From Candidatus Omnitrophota bacterium (GTDB lineage Bacteria > Omnitrophota > Gorgyraeia > Gygaellales > Profunditerraquicolaceae), in NCBI GenBank assembly GCA_026387555.1, contig JAPLLM010000104.1, positions 918 to 7,256 on the forward strand: a stretch of DNA of 6,339 bases, given 5' to 3'. The position numbers and the translations under genes were made by a program. The notes under the pieces are model-generated. The model ran no database searches. It was not told where the DNA came from and worked only from the letters and a program-made list of their open reading frames with translations. Positions 1 to 6,225 of the stretch are shown piece after piece (positions within the stretch are counted from its first letter, which is position 1; each line of letters opens with the position of its first letter).

Positions 1-884
1 ATGACTTTGGCCCCCGGAGCGAAACTGTCTATCCTACCGGTTACGCGGTCGTCAAAACGCGCGCCCACCGCGATGATCAGGTCAGCGTCCATTATGGCGT
101 GATTGGCATAGGCTGTCCCATGCATGCCGAGCATGCCCAGGGAAAGTTTGTGCGTTCCCGGAAAAGCGCCAATACCCATGAGCGTCCAGGTCACTGGGGC
201 CTGAATTCTTTCTGCCAGCTTTCTTAATTCTTCGCTTGCTGCGCTAGTGATTATCCCGCCACCGGCATAAATCAGCGGCTTTTTAGAATTAACGATTAAC
301 TTTACCGCTTTTTTGATCTGCCCGGGATGGCCGAAACACGTAGGTTGATAGCTGCGTATTTCTACCTTTTCCGGCCAGACAAAAGGCGTATCTTGCATCT
401 GAATATCCGAAGGGATGTCAATTACCACCGGGCCAGGCCTGCCGGTCGATGCGATATAAAAAGCCTCGCGCACGATCCGGGCCAGATCCTTGATATCTTT
501 TACTAAAAAGTTATGTTTGGTTATCGGGCGCGTTATACCGGTGATATCCGCTTCCTGAAAAGCGTCATTACCGATCAAGAAAGATTTCACCTGTCCGGTA
601 ATAGCTACCATGGGAATTGAATCCATATAGGCGTTAGCAATACCGGTAGTAAGATTCGTCGCTCCCGGCCCGCTGGTAGCAAGACAAACTCCCACCTTAC
701 CCGTAGCCCGAGCATATCCGTCGGCAGCATGCGCCGCACCTTGCTCGTGGCGGGTGAGAATAAATTTTACGTCAGCGTCATAAAGCCGGTCAAATATAGG
801 TAAGACCTGGCCCCCGGGATAACCAAAGATTACCTCTACACCTTCGCGCTTTAAACACTCTATTAATATCTGTGCTCCGATCAT
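1..884 (-). CDS. ilvB: Acetolactate synthase, large (catalytic) subunit; C-terminal half outside window
   Basis: This ThDP-dependent enzyme condenses two pyruvates to 2-acetolactate, or pyruvate with 2-oxobutyrate to 2-aceto-2-hydroxybutyrate, the first committed step of branched-chain amino acid synthesis. Translation from ATG at 884 gives 294 residues of a protein that is usually about 560-590 long, and the frame is open to the window edge. Visible features are the N-terminal VIFGYPGGQVLPIFD segment, the catalytic glutamate E47 in RHEQGAAHAADGYAR, the SGPGATNL turn, the family signature around LIGNDAFQEADITG, and the central-domain motifs LMGIGAFPG, LGMLGMHGT and VGARFDDRVTG. The C-terminal ThDP/Mg site is not in the window. 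The start is supported by AGGGAG (895-900) ten bases upstream and by the ATGA overlap with the ilvD stop, which indicates translational coupling. An ilvN regulatory subunit would be expected downstream but cannot be seen. Other ThDP enzymes such as glyoxylate carboligase are unlikely given the AHAS signature and the ilvD neighbour. Confidence 0.95.
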   Translation of the reverse strand, partial: MIGAQILIECLKREGVEVIFGYPGGQVLPIFDRLYDADVKFILTRHEQGAAHAADGYARATGKVGVCLATSGPGATNLTTGIANAYMDSIPMVAITGQVKSFLIGNDAFQEADITGITRPITKHNFLVKDIKDLARIVREAFYIASTGRPGPVVIDIPSDIQMQDTPFVWPEKVEIRSYQPTCFGHPGQIKKAVKLIVNSKKPLIYAGGGIITSAASEELRKLAERIQAPVTWTLMGIGAFPGTHKLSLGMLGMHGTAYANHAIMDADLIIAVGARFDDRVTGRIDSFAPGAKV

Positions 885-2533
885 TTCAGGATTGCTCCCT
901 TATCCGCAGAACTCACCATTCTGGAATATCTGGATAGATATCCAGTCCTGATCTTGGGAGGAACCGGCTTCCAACTTCTGAACCGCTTCTGGATCTCTGC
1001 GTTACTCAACCTCACGTCCAGCTTCCTGTTCGGGATATCAATTGTGATTATATCACCGTCTTTTAAAATAGCAATCGGGCCGCGGCTCGACGCCTCGGGT
1101 GAAATATGGCCGATGCAGGGGCCTTTTGTCCCTCCGGAGAATCTGCCGTCGGTGATCAGGGCTACGTCATTCTCTAAACCCATTCCCACAATAGCCGCCG
1201 TAGGCGCAAGCATCTCGCGCATTCCGGGCCCGCCTGCGGGACCTTCATAGCGGATGACAATGCAATCGCCTTTCTTAATTTTGCGATTTAGAATAGCCTG
1301 CATCGCTTCTTCTTCGCGGTTAAACACCCGCGCCCTTCCGGTAAATTTCATCATCTTGAGATTAACCGCAGACTGCTTCACCACAGAACCATCCGGAGCA
1401 AGATTGCCGTAAAGCACGGCAATGCCTCCCTGCTTATGATAAGCCTTATTCAACGGACGGATCACGTCCTCATCAAAGATCCTGGCCTCATCGGCAATAT
1501 CGTAAATTTTCTTGCCGCTTAAAGTCAGCGTATTATTTAATTTTCCTTTTAAGCGCTTAAGCACAGCGGGGATTCCTCCGGCATATTCGAGGTCCTCCAT
1601 AAAATGCGTTCCTGCCGGTTCCAAACAGGTAATATGCGGCGTATTCTTACTTATTTTATCAAAGGTCTTCAGGTCAAGCTTGAGTCCGGCCTCATTGGCG
1701 ATCGCCATCAGATGAAGCACGGTATTGCTTGATCCACCTAAAGCCATATCCACGGTAATAGCATTCTCCATGGACTTATTGTTGATGATATCCAGCGGCT
1801 TAATATTCTTTTTCACTAATTCCACCACACGTTCGCCGCTTGCCTGGGCAATTCTGCGTTTCTTTGCGGATATCGCTAATGCAGTACCTGCTCCGGGCAG
1901 AGACAAACCCATCGTCTCCATGAGACAAGCCATAGTGTTAGCCGTATAAAGACCCTGGCATGAACCAGCGCCGGGACAAGACTCCATCTCCAGACACACT
2001 AACTCCTCGGGAGAAATCTGTCCTTTCTTTGCTCGGGCTAATGCTTCATAAGTATCATGCACAAAAGCAAGTTTTCTCTTATTAAATCTTCCTGATATCA
2101 TCGGACCGGCAGTCACGATCACAGCCGGGATATTTAACCGCGCAATCCCCATCACCATACCCGGAGTGATCTTGTCGCAATTAGTCAGGCACACTAAACC
2201 GTCCAGCTGATGGGCGTTGCACACAGTTTCAATAGTATCTGCCACGATTTCGCGCAGAGCCAGAGGATAACACATCCCCAAATGACCCATCGCAATACCG
2301 TCGCATATACCCGGAATACCGAATAAGAATGGCGCGCCTCCGCCGTAGCAAATACCGCGCTCAATATAGCGCTCTAAATCGCGCATACCGATATGACCGG
2401 GGATTAAATCTGTAAACGACGAAGCAATTCCGATAAAGGGGCGATCCAGATCTTTTCTAGATAGACCGGTAGCATGCAAGAGCGCACGATGCGGCACTCT
2501 CTCTAAACCTTTCTTGATCTTGTCTGAACGCAT
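881..2533 (-). CDS. ilvD: Dihydroxy-acid dehydratase
   Basis: The Fe-S/Mg enzyme dehydrates 2,3-dihydroxy-isovalerate and 2,3-dihydroxy-3-methylvalerate to the 2-oxo acids that precede valine, leucine and isoleucine. The 550-residue protein matches the shorter DHAD class; the E. coli enzyme is about 616 residues. Visible motifs are PFIGIASSFTDLIPGH (32-47), ICDGIAMGH with the metal-ligand Asp78, CLTNCDKITPGM with cluster Cys119 and Lys121, GAGSCQGLYTANTMA with Cys192, VIRYEGPAGGPGMREML, TDGRFSGGTKGPCIGHISPEA with the likely catalytic Ser466, and the C-terminal SSADKGAILK. A third cysteine seen in [2Fe-2S] DHADs (PCN in the mycobacterial enzyme) is Gly here (PGH), as in E. coli, so a [4Fe-4S] cluster is inferred. 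The ATG start lies one base after the preceding aldolase stop, with AAGGAG (2543-2548) nine bases upstream. The stop overlaps the ilvB start. Phosphogluconate dehydratase is a paralogue, but the ilvB context favours IlvD. Confidence 0.97.
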   Translation of the reverse strand: MRSDKIKKGLERVPHRALLHATGLSRKDLDRPFIGIASSFTDLIPGHIGMRDLERYIERGICYGGGAPFLFGIPGICDGIAMGHLGMCYPLALREIVADTIETVCNAHQLDGLVCLTNCDKITPGMVMGIARLNIPAVIVTAGPMISGRFNKRKLAFVHDTYEALARAKKGQISPEELVCLEMESCPGAGSCQGLYTANTMACLMETMGLSLPGAGTALAISAKKRRIAQASGERVVELVKKNIKPLDIINNKSMENAITVDMALGGSSNTVLHLMAIANEAGLKLDLKTFDKISKNTPHITCLEPAGTHFMEDLEYAGGIPAVLKRLKGKLNNTLTLSGKKIYDIADEARIFDEDVIRPLNKAYHKQGGIAVLYGNLAPDGSVVKQSAVNLKMMKFTGRARVFNREEEAMQAILNRKIKKGDCIVIRYEGPAGGPGMREMLAPTAAIVGMGLENDVALITDGRFSGGTKGPCIGHISPEASSRGPIAILKDGDIITIDIPNRKLDVRLSNAEIQKRFRSWKPVPPKIRTGYLSRYSRMVSSADKGAILK

Positions 2534-2534
2534 A

Positions 2535-2912
2535 TTAGTCTGCTCCTTCTCCGTCGTGCACCACAGCGCCCTTATCCTGGTGCTTGCGCACGATCACGCG
2601 CTTTATGACCACGTACTTATCGACCAATTCACGGTTATTCACGTTGTTTAACTGCTTAAAGAGAAAATCGAACTTAGCCTCGATATCTTTGGTTATGGCA
2701 TCGCGCACATCCTGCGCCAGGCCCATGATCTCTTTCTTAAATTGTCCCAACGCCTTCTTGCGGGTCTTATAATAAAACTGCTCTTCGGTCTCCCCTGCCT
2801 TGGCTTCATTAGCGGCGTTGACTTTCAACCATTCATACATCCGTTTCTTTAAATCTGCCGGAAAATGCTTGGAGTCATAAATCATATTCTGGAATTCGGT
2901 GGCCAGATGCAC
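2535..2912 (-). CDS. Class II aldolase-like protein, C-terminal fragment (out of frame with its N-terminal part)
   Basis: This is the tail of the aldolase gene that begins at 3889, thrown into another frame by the tandem duplication at 2932-2989. The apparent GTG at 2912 is an internal Val codon (EVHLATEFQ) with no good ribosome site, so it is not a real start; the same frame is open back to about 2966 and encodes LPAEAFHKFAECDACEVHLATEFQ. If one repeat copy is removed, the residues join directly to residue 310 of the upstream part and the whole protein is 441 residues. This fragment supplies about the last 125. The first part (VHLATEFQNMIYD) looks like the end of the aldolase barrel. The remainder is a charged, helix-rich extension (KKRMYEWLKVNAANEAKAG) that ordinary class II aldolases of about 285-350 residues lack; its function is not recognised. 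The stop TAA is one base before the ilvD start, and the ilvD Shine-Dalgarno lies inside this coding region. Confidence 0.8.
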   Translation of the reverse strand: MHLATEFQNMIYDSKHFPADLKKRMYEWLKVNAANEAKAGETEEQFYYKTRKKALGQFKKEIMGLAQDVRDAITKDIEAKFDFLFKQLNNVNNRELVDKYVVIKRVIVRKHQDKGAVVHDGEGAD

Positions 2913-3889
2913 TTCGCAGGCATCGCACTCCGCGAATTTATGGAACGCCTCCGCGGGTAAGCGAATTTATGGAATGCCTCCGCCGGCAAAGTTGAAGCGC
3001 CGTGCTGCACTGCTCCGCCTAAGCCGAATTCTTCGCGGGATAGCTTAGAAAGATTCTTCAAGGTATCAAAATCCAGCTTTACCTGCGCGATAGATCCGTC
3101 CGGCAGGACTACTCCCCCGTGGGAAGTACCGGTCTGAATTGAAATCTTAGATATCCCTGTAAGGCCTTTGCGTAACCTCTCCTTGTATCCGCCCATAAAC
3201 GCGCGCAGATCCTCGGGAGTAGAATTCTGATGCCCGACCTCACCTATCTCACCGCCGACGGATACTGTTATGCCGCGCGGTTCGATGCGGCGGATAAATT
3301 GAGTAAGCTTGGCGCAGACTTCGTAATTATTCTTCTGCTGCTTTTTTACATCCGGTTTGGATAGATCCACCAGAGTCGATGAGTCGATATCGATATTATA
3401 AAAACCCGCGGCAATCGCTTCTGAAATCAGCGCCTGCAGGGCTTCTATTTCTTTATCCGGACTCTCCTGAAACTTCTTGGCGTTTAACTGGCAATGGTCG
3501 GCTTGGATAAATACCGGCCCCGAGTATCCTTCTCTGATCGCGGCAGCTAAAATTACGTTTGCGTATTCATAAGGAGGCTGGCTAGTATAACCCATTTCGG
3601 ATTTAGCGATTTCAAATATTACGGCATTGGTATTATTCGCCTTGCTGACCCTGAATAATGCCCGGGCGAGATCATAAGTCATGCACCTTAGGTTGATTGC
3701 CGGTACTGTGAACCCGCCGAAACCTTCCTTTGGCCTGGCAATATAAAATTCATGTATGGAAGCCGGATAAATCCCCTTTTTGTAAGCCATATCCAAAATC
3801 TTTTTACCTATTGTTTTCTTAGTAGCGACGTCGTTGCTAGTAATCAGGTCCATAACAATTTTGTCGATATCAAGCGGTTTCCTACCCAT
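2882..3889 (-). CDS. Class II fructose-bisphosphate aldolase-like protein, N-terminal part (frameshifted after residue 310)
   Basis: This is the catalytic part of a zinc-dependent class II aldolase, probably cleaving fructose 1,6-bisphosphate to dihydroxyacetone phosphate and glyceraldehyde 3-phosphate. The position next to pfkA supports FBP as substrate, though tagatose bisphosphate cannot be excluded. Visible motifs are FTVPAINLR (60-68), FIQADHCQLN with Asp131/His132 (the catalytic Asp and zinc-ligand His region), IDIDSSTLVDLSKP, VGGEIGEVGHQ with a candidate zinc-ligand Glu (214 or 217), QTGTSHGGVVLPDG with His257, and GGAVQHGASTLP (291-302), which corresponds to the phosphate-binding FHGGSGS loop. 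From residue 311 the frame departs into Arg/Ser-rich missense residues and stops at 2882, because of the 29-bp duplication. The native sequence continues in the 2535-2912 frame. The ATG start at 3889 has AGGAGG (3900-3905) ten bases upstream. The restored length of 441 is longer than typical FbaA, so the family is a divergent long branch. The aldolase class call is firm and the exact substrate moderate. Confidence 0.8.
   Translation of the reverse strand: MGRKPLDIDKIVMDLITSNDVATKKTIGKKILDMAYKKGIYPASIHEFYIARPKEGFGGFTVPAINLRCMTYDLARALFRVSKANNTNAVIFEIAKSEMGYTSQPPYEYANVILAAAIREGYSGPVFIQADHCQLNAKKFQESPDKEIEALQALISEAIAAGFYNIDIDSSTLVDLSKPDVKKQQKNNYEVCAKLTQFIRRIEPRGITVSVGGEIGEVGHQNSTPEDLRAFMGGYKERLRKGLTGISKISIQTGTSHGGVVLPDGSIAQVKLDFDTLKNLSKLSREEFGLGGAVQHGASTLPAEAFHKFAYPRRRSINSRSAMPAKCIWPPNSRI
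2932..2989 (-). repeat. 29-bp imperfect tandem duplication inside the aldolase gene
   Basis: Two adjacent 29-base units occupy 2932-2960 and 2961-2989. They match at 26 of 29 positions. The mismatches are 2946/2975, 2955/2984 and 2958/2987. On the coding strand all three fall at third codon positions and are silent (Ala GCA/GCG, Pro CCG/CCC, Leu TTG/TTA), so both copies encode LPAEAFHKFA. Because 29 is not a multiple of three, the second copy shifts the reading frame. Removing either copy joins the two aldolase fragments into a single 442-codon frame including stop. Confidence 0.95.
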
Positions 3890-3899
3890 CTCTTTAATT

Positions 3900-3905
3900 C
3901 CTCCT
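3900..3905 (-). promoter_or_regulatory. Shine-Dalgarno site of the aldolase gene, abutting a hairpin
   Basis: A perfect AGGAGG lies ten bases before the ATG at 3889 on the minus strand and fixes this start. Its first base is also the last base of the 10-bp hairpin stem at 3905-3937, so ribosome access may depend on RNA folding. Confidence 0.75.
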
Positions 3906-3937
3906 CAATTTGCTTGCTCTTACCTCGAGCAAATTGA
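3905..3937 (-). promoter_or_regulatory. Alternative hairpins in the 5' leader of the aldolase gene
   Basis: The 86-nt gap between the pfkA stop and the aldolase start contains a perfect 10-bp inverted repeat, TCAATTTGCT / AGCAAATTGA (plus-strand arms 3905-3914 and 3928-3937, 13-nt loop). Nested within it is a competing 6-bp stem, TTGCTC / GAGCAA (3914-3919 and 3927-3932, 7-nt loop). The two cannot form together. A further copy of TTGCTCG lies just upstream on the coding strand (about 3941-3947). There is no U-run after the stem, so it is not an intrinsic terminator. Its position directly against the Shine-Dalgarno site suggests translational control or an mRNA processing or stability element. 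This function is inferred, as only the repeats are seen. Confidence 0.5.
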
Positions 3938-3975
3938 TCCCGAGCAATGGTAATTTGTGTGCACTTGCGAGGGAC

Positions 3976-4866
3976 TCAGGTTAATATTTTTATCAGTTCG
4001 TAGATCTTTTCTAATTTAATTTCCTTTTTCTTTATAGCGGTCTCAAAATCGACAAGGCAGACCTTTCCCGCGCTCATCCCCACTGCTTTATCCGTCTCCC
4101 CGCGCAGCAGACAATTCACGGCTTCGTACCCTAAACGCAGCGCAAGGTCCCGGCTCATTGCCGTAGGCCTCCCCCCGCGCTGTATATGGCCTAGGACCAC
4201 CGGCCGGGTATCTAAAGTCGTTATCTCTTTTATCTGCCTGGCTATATCTTCGGCCTTACCCGCTCCCTCCGCCACCACAATAATCCAGCTGATCTTGCCT
4301 TTCAAATTCCCCTGGACTATATTATGGCAGACGTCGTTTAGGTCGAATTTCTTCTCGGGGATAAGCACCTCTTCGCACCCTCCGGCAAGAGCGACTGCCA
4401 AGGCAATGAACCCGCAATCCCTGCCCATGACCTCGACGACATAAATCCTCTCCATGCTGGTTGCGGTATCGCGTATATTGTCTATAGCATTCAATGCGGT
4501 ATTTACCGCGGTATCCACGCCTATCGTGACGTCAATGCCGTTTACATCATTATCGATAGAAGCTGCGATACCGATACAGGGAATTTTAAATTTAGGGCAG
4601 AATTTATGCGCAGCGGAAAAACTCCCGTTTCCGCCGATGACGATCAGGCCTTCGATCTTATTCTTTTGTATTGTATTAAGGGCGCGCTTCTCCCCTTCGG
4701 CGGTAGAGAATTCCTGGCAACGCGTGGTCTTTAAGATCGTCCCGCCCTGGTTGATTATTCCGGAGACCGAACGGTGGTCAAAGACCTTCAACTCTTCGTT
4801 CATCAGCCCCCACCAGCCGCGGAATACCCCCATTACTTCCACTTTCTGGTTAGTGGCAGTCCGCAC
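3976..4866 (-). CDS. pfkA: ATP-dependent 6-phosphofructokinase, main part (separated from its N-terminus by a frameshift)
   Basis: PFK phosphorylates fructose 6-phosphate to fructose 1,6-bisphosphate, the committed step of glycolysis. With the N-terminal fragment at 4850-4960 and one repeat copy removed, the protein is 319 residues, a standard bacterial PfkA length. In restored numbering the visible features are Arg72 (TTRCQEF), the ATP loop IGGNGS (100-105), SIDND with the catalytic Asp128 (Asp127 of E. coli), RIYVVEVMGRDCGF with the sugar-phosphate-binding Arg and MGR, and GHIQRGG. Gly104 after GGN, and the lack of Lys before the SIDND motif, favour ATP over pyrophosphate as donor. Asn103 replaces the usual Mg-contacting Asp, and AASIDND replaces PGTIDND, so the active site is slightly unusual. 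The GTG at 4866 is an internal Val codon in the second repeat copy. A product started there would lack GGDAPGMNAAIR and could not bind ATP normally. The stop TGA is at 3976-3978, 86 nt before the aldolase start. Confidence 0.9.
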   Translation of the reverse strand: MRTATNQKVEVMGVFRGWWGLMNEELKVFDHRSVSGIINQGGTILKTTRCQEFSTAEGEKRALNTIQKNKIEGLIVIGGNGSFSAAHKFCPKFKIPCIGIAASIDNDVNGIDVTIGVDTAVNTALNAIDNIRDTATSMERIYVVEVMGRDCGFIALAVALAGGCEEVLIPEKKFDLNDVCHNIVQGNLKGKISWIIVVAEGAGKAEDIARQIKEITTLDTRPVVLGHIQRGGRPTAMSRDLALRLGYEAVNCLLRGETDKAVGMSAGKVCLVDFETAIKKKEIKLEKIYELIKILT

Positions 4867-4895
4867 TACCCTGGTTAGTGGCAGTCCGCACTACC
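4846..4895 (-). repeat. 25-bp exact tandem duplication inside pfkA
   Basis: Two identical, directly adjacent 25-base units lie at 4846-4870 and 4871-4895. Both encode the segment VVRTATNQ in the pfkA frame. The extra 25 bases shift the frame by one and create a TAA at 4850-4852, six codons after Gln30. Each unit is also an imperfect palindrome (GGTTAGTG with CACTACC, one bulged T), a structure that could favour replication slippage. Removing one unit gives a clean 320-codon gene including stop. Confidence 0.97.
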
Positions 4896-4960
4896 GCGCG
4901 TATTGCCGCATTCATCCCCGGCGCGTCCCCGCCTGTCGTCAAAACAGCTATACGTTTCAC
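4850..4960 (-). pseudogene. pfkA: 6-phosphofructokinase N-terminal fragment, truncated by frameshift
   Basis: Reading from GTG at 4960 gives 36 residues before a stop. The first 30 are a typical PFK N-terminus: KRIAVLTTGGDAPGMNAAIR carries the ATP-binding glycines 10-11 and is followed by AVVRTATNQ. After codon 30 the 25-bp duplication forces six missense codons and TAA. The start is supported by the 4-base GTGA overlap with the ahcY stop and by GGGAG (4969-4973) eight bases upstream within the end of ahcY. These 30 residues fit exactly onto KVEVMGVFRGWWG of the downstream part. This is the true start of pfkA, which a simple gene caller would miss. Confidence 0.9.
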
Positions 4961-6213
4961 GTCCCCATCTCCCAACTGGCTAAATATTTCTTCTGTTCCA
5001 CGGTCAAAGTATCTATTTTTATACCCATTGATTTTAATTTCAAGTAAGCAATATTCTTATCGATATCATCCGGGACCTTATAAACCTGCCTCTTTAATTT
5101 TTTATGATTTTTCACCATATATTCGGCAGAAAGAGCCTGATTGGCAAAGGACATATCCATTACCTGCGCGGGATGGCCTTCGGCAGCAGCCAGATTGATC
5201 AAACGCCCTTCTCCTAATAGGTAAATCTTGCGCCCGTCGTTCATTATATATTCAACCGTAAAATCGCGGATCTGTTTTTTCTTTTTAGCTAACTTCTCCA
5301 GCGCCGGAATATCGATCTCAACGTTAAAATGCCCAGAATTAGAAACAATCGCTCCGTTCTTCATCGCCTGGAAATGCTCTTTGCGGATAACATTGATGTC
5401 ACCGGTGACGGTTACGAATATATCCCCGATTCTCGCCGCATCTTTTATCGGCATAACGCCGAAACCATCCATATTCGCTTCCAGGGCGCGTAAAGGATCG
5501 ACTTCTACTACTATGACCTTAGCCCCTAATCCGGCGGCGCGCATAGATGCGCCCTTACCGCACCAGCCATAACCGCAGACCACAAAATTGCTCCCGGCGA
5601 CTAATTTATTTGTCGCCCGGATGATACCATCTAATGTAGACTGTCCTGTACCGTAACGGTTATCGAACAAATGCTTAGTTAGCGCATCGTTTACCGCGAT
5701 AATCGGATAGCGCAACTTCCCTTCATTAGCCAGCGCGCGCAGCCTGATCACTCCGGTAGTAGTCTCTTCGGTGCCTCCTATGATATTAGCGTGCTCTGAA
5801 ACCTTGCGCTGATGAATAGTGCTCACCAGGTCAGCCCCGTCATCCATGGTGATATCGGGTTTTATGGCGAGCGCTGCCTGCATATGTTTATAATAAGTCT
5901 TGGTATCTTCTCCCTTGATCGAATATACGGCTATCTTTAAATTCTTAGCCAGAGATGCCGCCACATCATCCTGCGTAGAAAGCGGATTAGACGCGCAGAT
6001 CGCTAATTCCGCGCCTCCCGCTTTCAAAACCTCCGCCAAAACGCCGGTCTCGGTAGTTACATGTAGACAGGCAGCAAGCTTTACGCCCTTTAAAGGTTTT
6101 TCTTTGCTAAAACGCTCGGCAATCAAACCTAAAACAGGCATATTATTACGCGCCCACTCAATGCGTAACGCCCCTTTCGCCGCAAGTTTTATATCTTTAA
6201 TATCATAATTCAT
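4957..6213 (-). CDS. ahcY: Adenosylhomocysteinase (S-adenosyl-L-homocysteine hydrolase)
   Basis: This NAD-dependent cytosolic enzyme splits S-adenosylhomocysteine into adenosine and homocysteine, removing the inhibitory product of methyltransferases. From ATG at 6213 it is 418 residues, the compact form lacking the roughly 40-residue insert of many proteobacterial enzymes. Visible features are the substrate-domain motif CLHVTTETGVL (His51), ASNPLSTQDDVAA, DDGADLVS (Asp124/125), GGTEETTTGV (Glu150), VNDALTKHLFDNRYGTGQS with Lys180 and Asp184, the NAD Rossmann loop VCGYGWCGKG (212-221) with acidic Glu237 at the end of the second strand, NSGHFNVEID (His295), and RLINLAAAEGHPAQVMDMSF with His347. 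It ends in SWEMGT, without the C-terminal K-x-x-x-Y-R-Y tail of the long form. An upstream extension to 6294 in the same frame overlaps metK and has no conserved residues, so the 6213 start is preferred. AAGGAG six bases upstream agrees. It is co-transcribed with metK and overlaps pfkA. Confidence 0.97.
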   Translation of the reverse strand: MNYDIKDIKLAAKGALRIEWARNNMPVLGLIAERFSKEKPLKGVKLAACLHVTTETGVLAEVLKAGGAELAICASNPLSTQDDVAASLAKNLKIAVYSIKGEDTKTYYKHMQAALAIKPDITMDDGADLVSTIHQRKVSEHANIIGGTEETTTGVIRLRALANEGKLRYPIIAVNDALTKHLFDNRYGTGQSTLDGIIRATNKLVAGSNFVVCGYGWCGKGASMRAAGLGAKVIVVEVDPLRALEANMDGFGVMPIKDAARIGDIFVTVTGDINVIRKEHFQAMKNGAIVSNSGHFNVEIDIPALEKLAKKKKQIRDFTVEYIMNDGRKIYLLGEGRLINLAAAEGHPAQVMDMSFANQALSAEYMVKNHKKLKRQVYKVPDDIDKNIAYLKLKSMGIKIDTLTVEQKKYLASWEMGT

Positions 6214-6219
6214 CAATTT

Positions 6220-6225
6220 CTCCTT
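6220..6225 (-). promoter_or_regulatory. Shine-Dalgarno site that fixes the ahcY start
   Basis: AAGGAG sits six bases before the ATG at 6213 and overlaps the metK stop codon (TAA 6224-6226). It favours the 418-residue start over the longer open frame beginning at 6294, and suggests coupled translation of metK and ahcY. Confidence 0.85.

Noticed and set aside
954..1949. Plus-strand open frames opposite ilvD (954-1250, 1512-1715, 1725-1949)
   Set aside because: They lie wholly antisense to a strongly conserved gene, have no recognisable motifs or ribosome sites, and look like shadow frames.
881..2533. IlvD as a sugar-acid dehydratase or phosphogluconate dehydratase
   Set aside because: Length, motifs and direct overlap with ilvB fit the branched-chain pathway enzyme better.
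2932..2989. CRISPR or microsatellite-type array
   Set aside because: There are only two adjacent units with no spacers, and they lie inside a coding region.
3890..3975. Intrinsic terminator or internal promoter in the pfkA-aldolase gap
   Set aside because: The hairpin lacks a following U-run on the minus strand, and I see no convincing -10/-35 pair at proper spacing.
4846..4895. Programmed ribosomal frameshifting in pfkA
   Set aside because: There is no slippery heptamer or stop-codon shift site. The frame change is fully explained by an exact 25-bp duplication, and bypassing it would still leave an eight-residue duplication in a conserved region.
4454..6208. Plus-strand open frames opposite pfkA and ahcY (4454-5047, 4878-5198, 5228-5572, 5900-6208)
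   Set aside because: They are antisense to conserved coding sequence, and the first two simply cross the 25-bp repeat. There is no independent evidence of coding.
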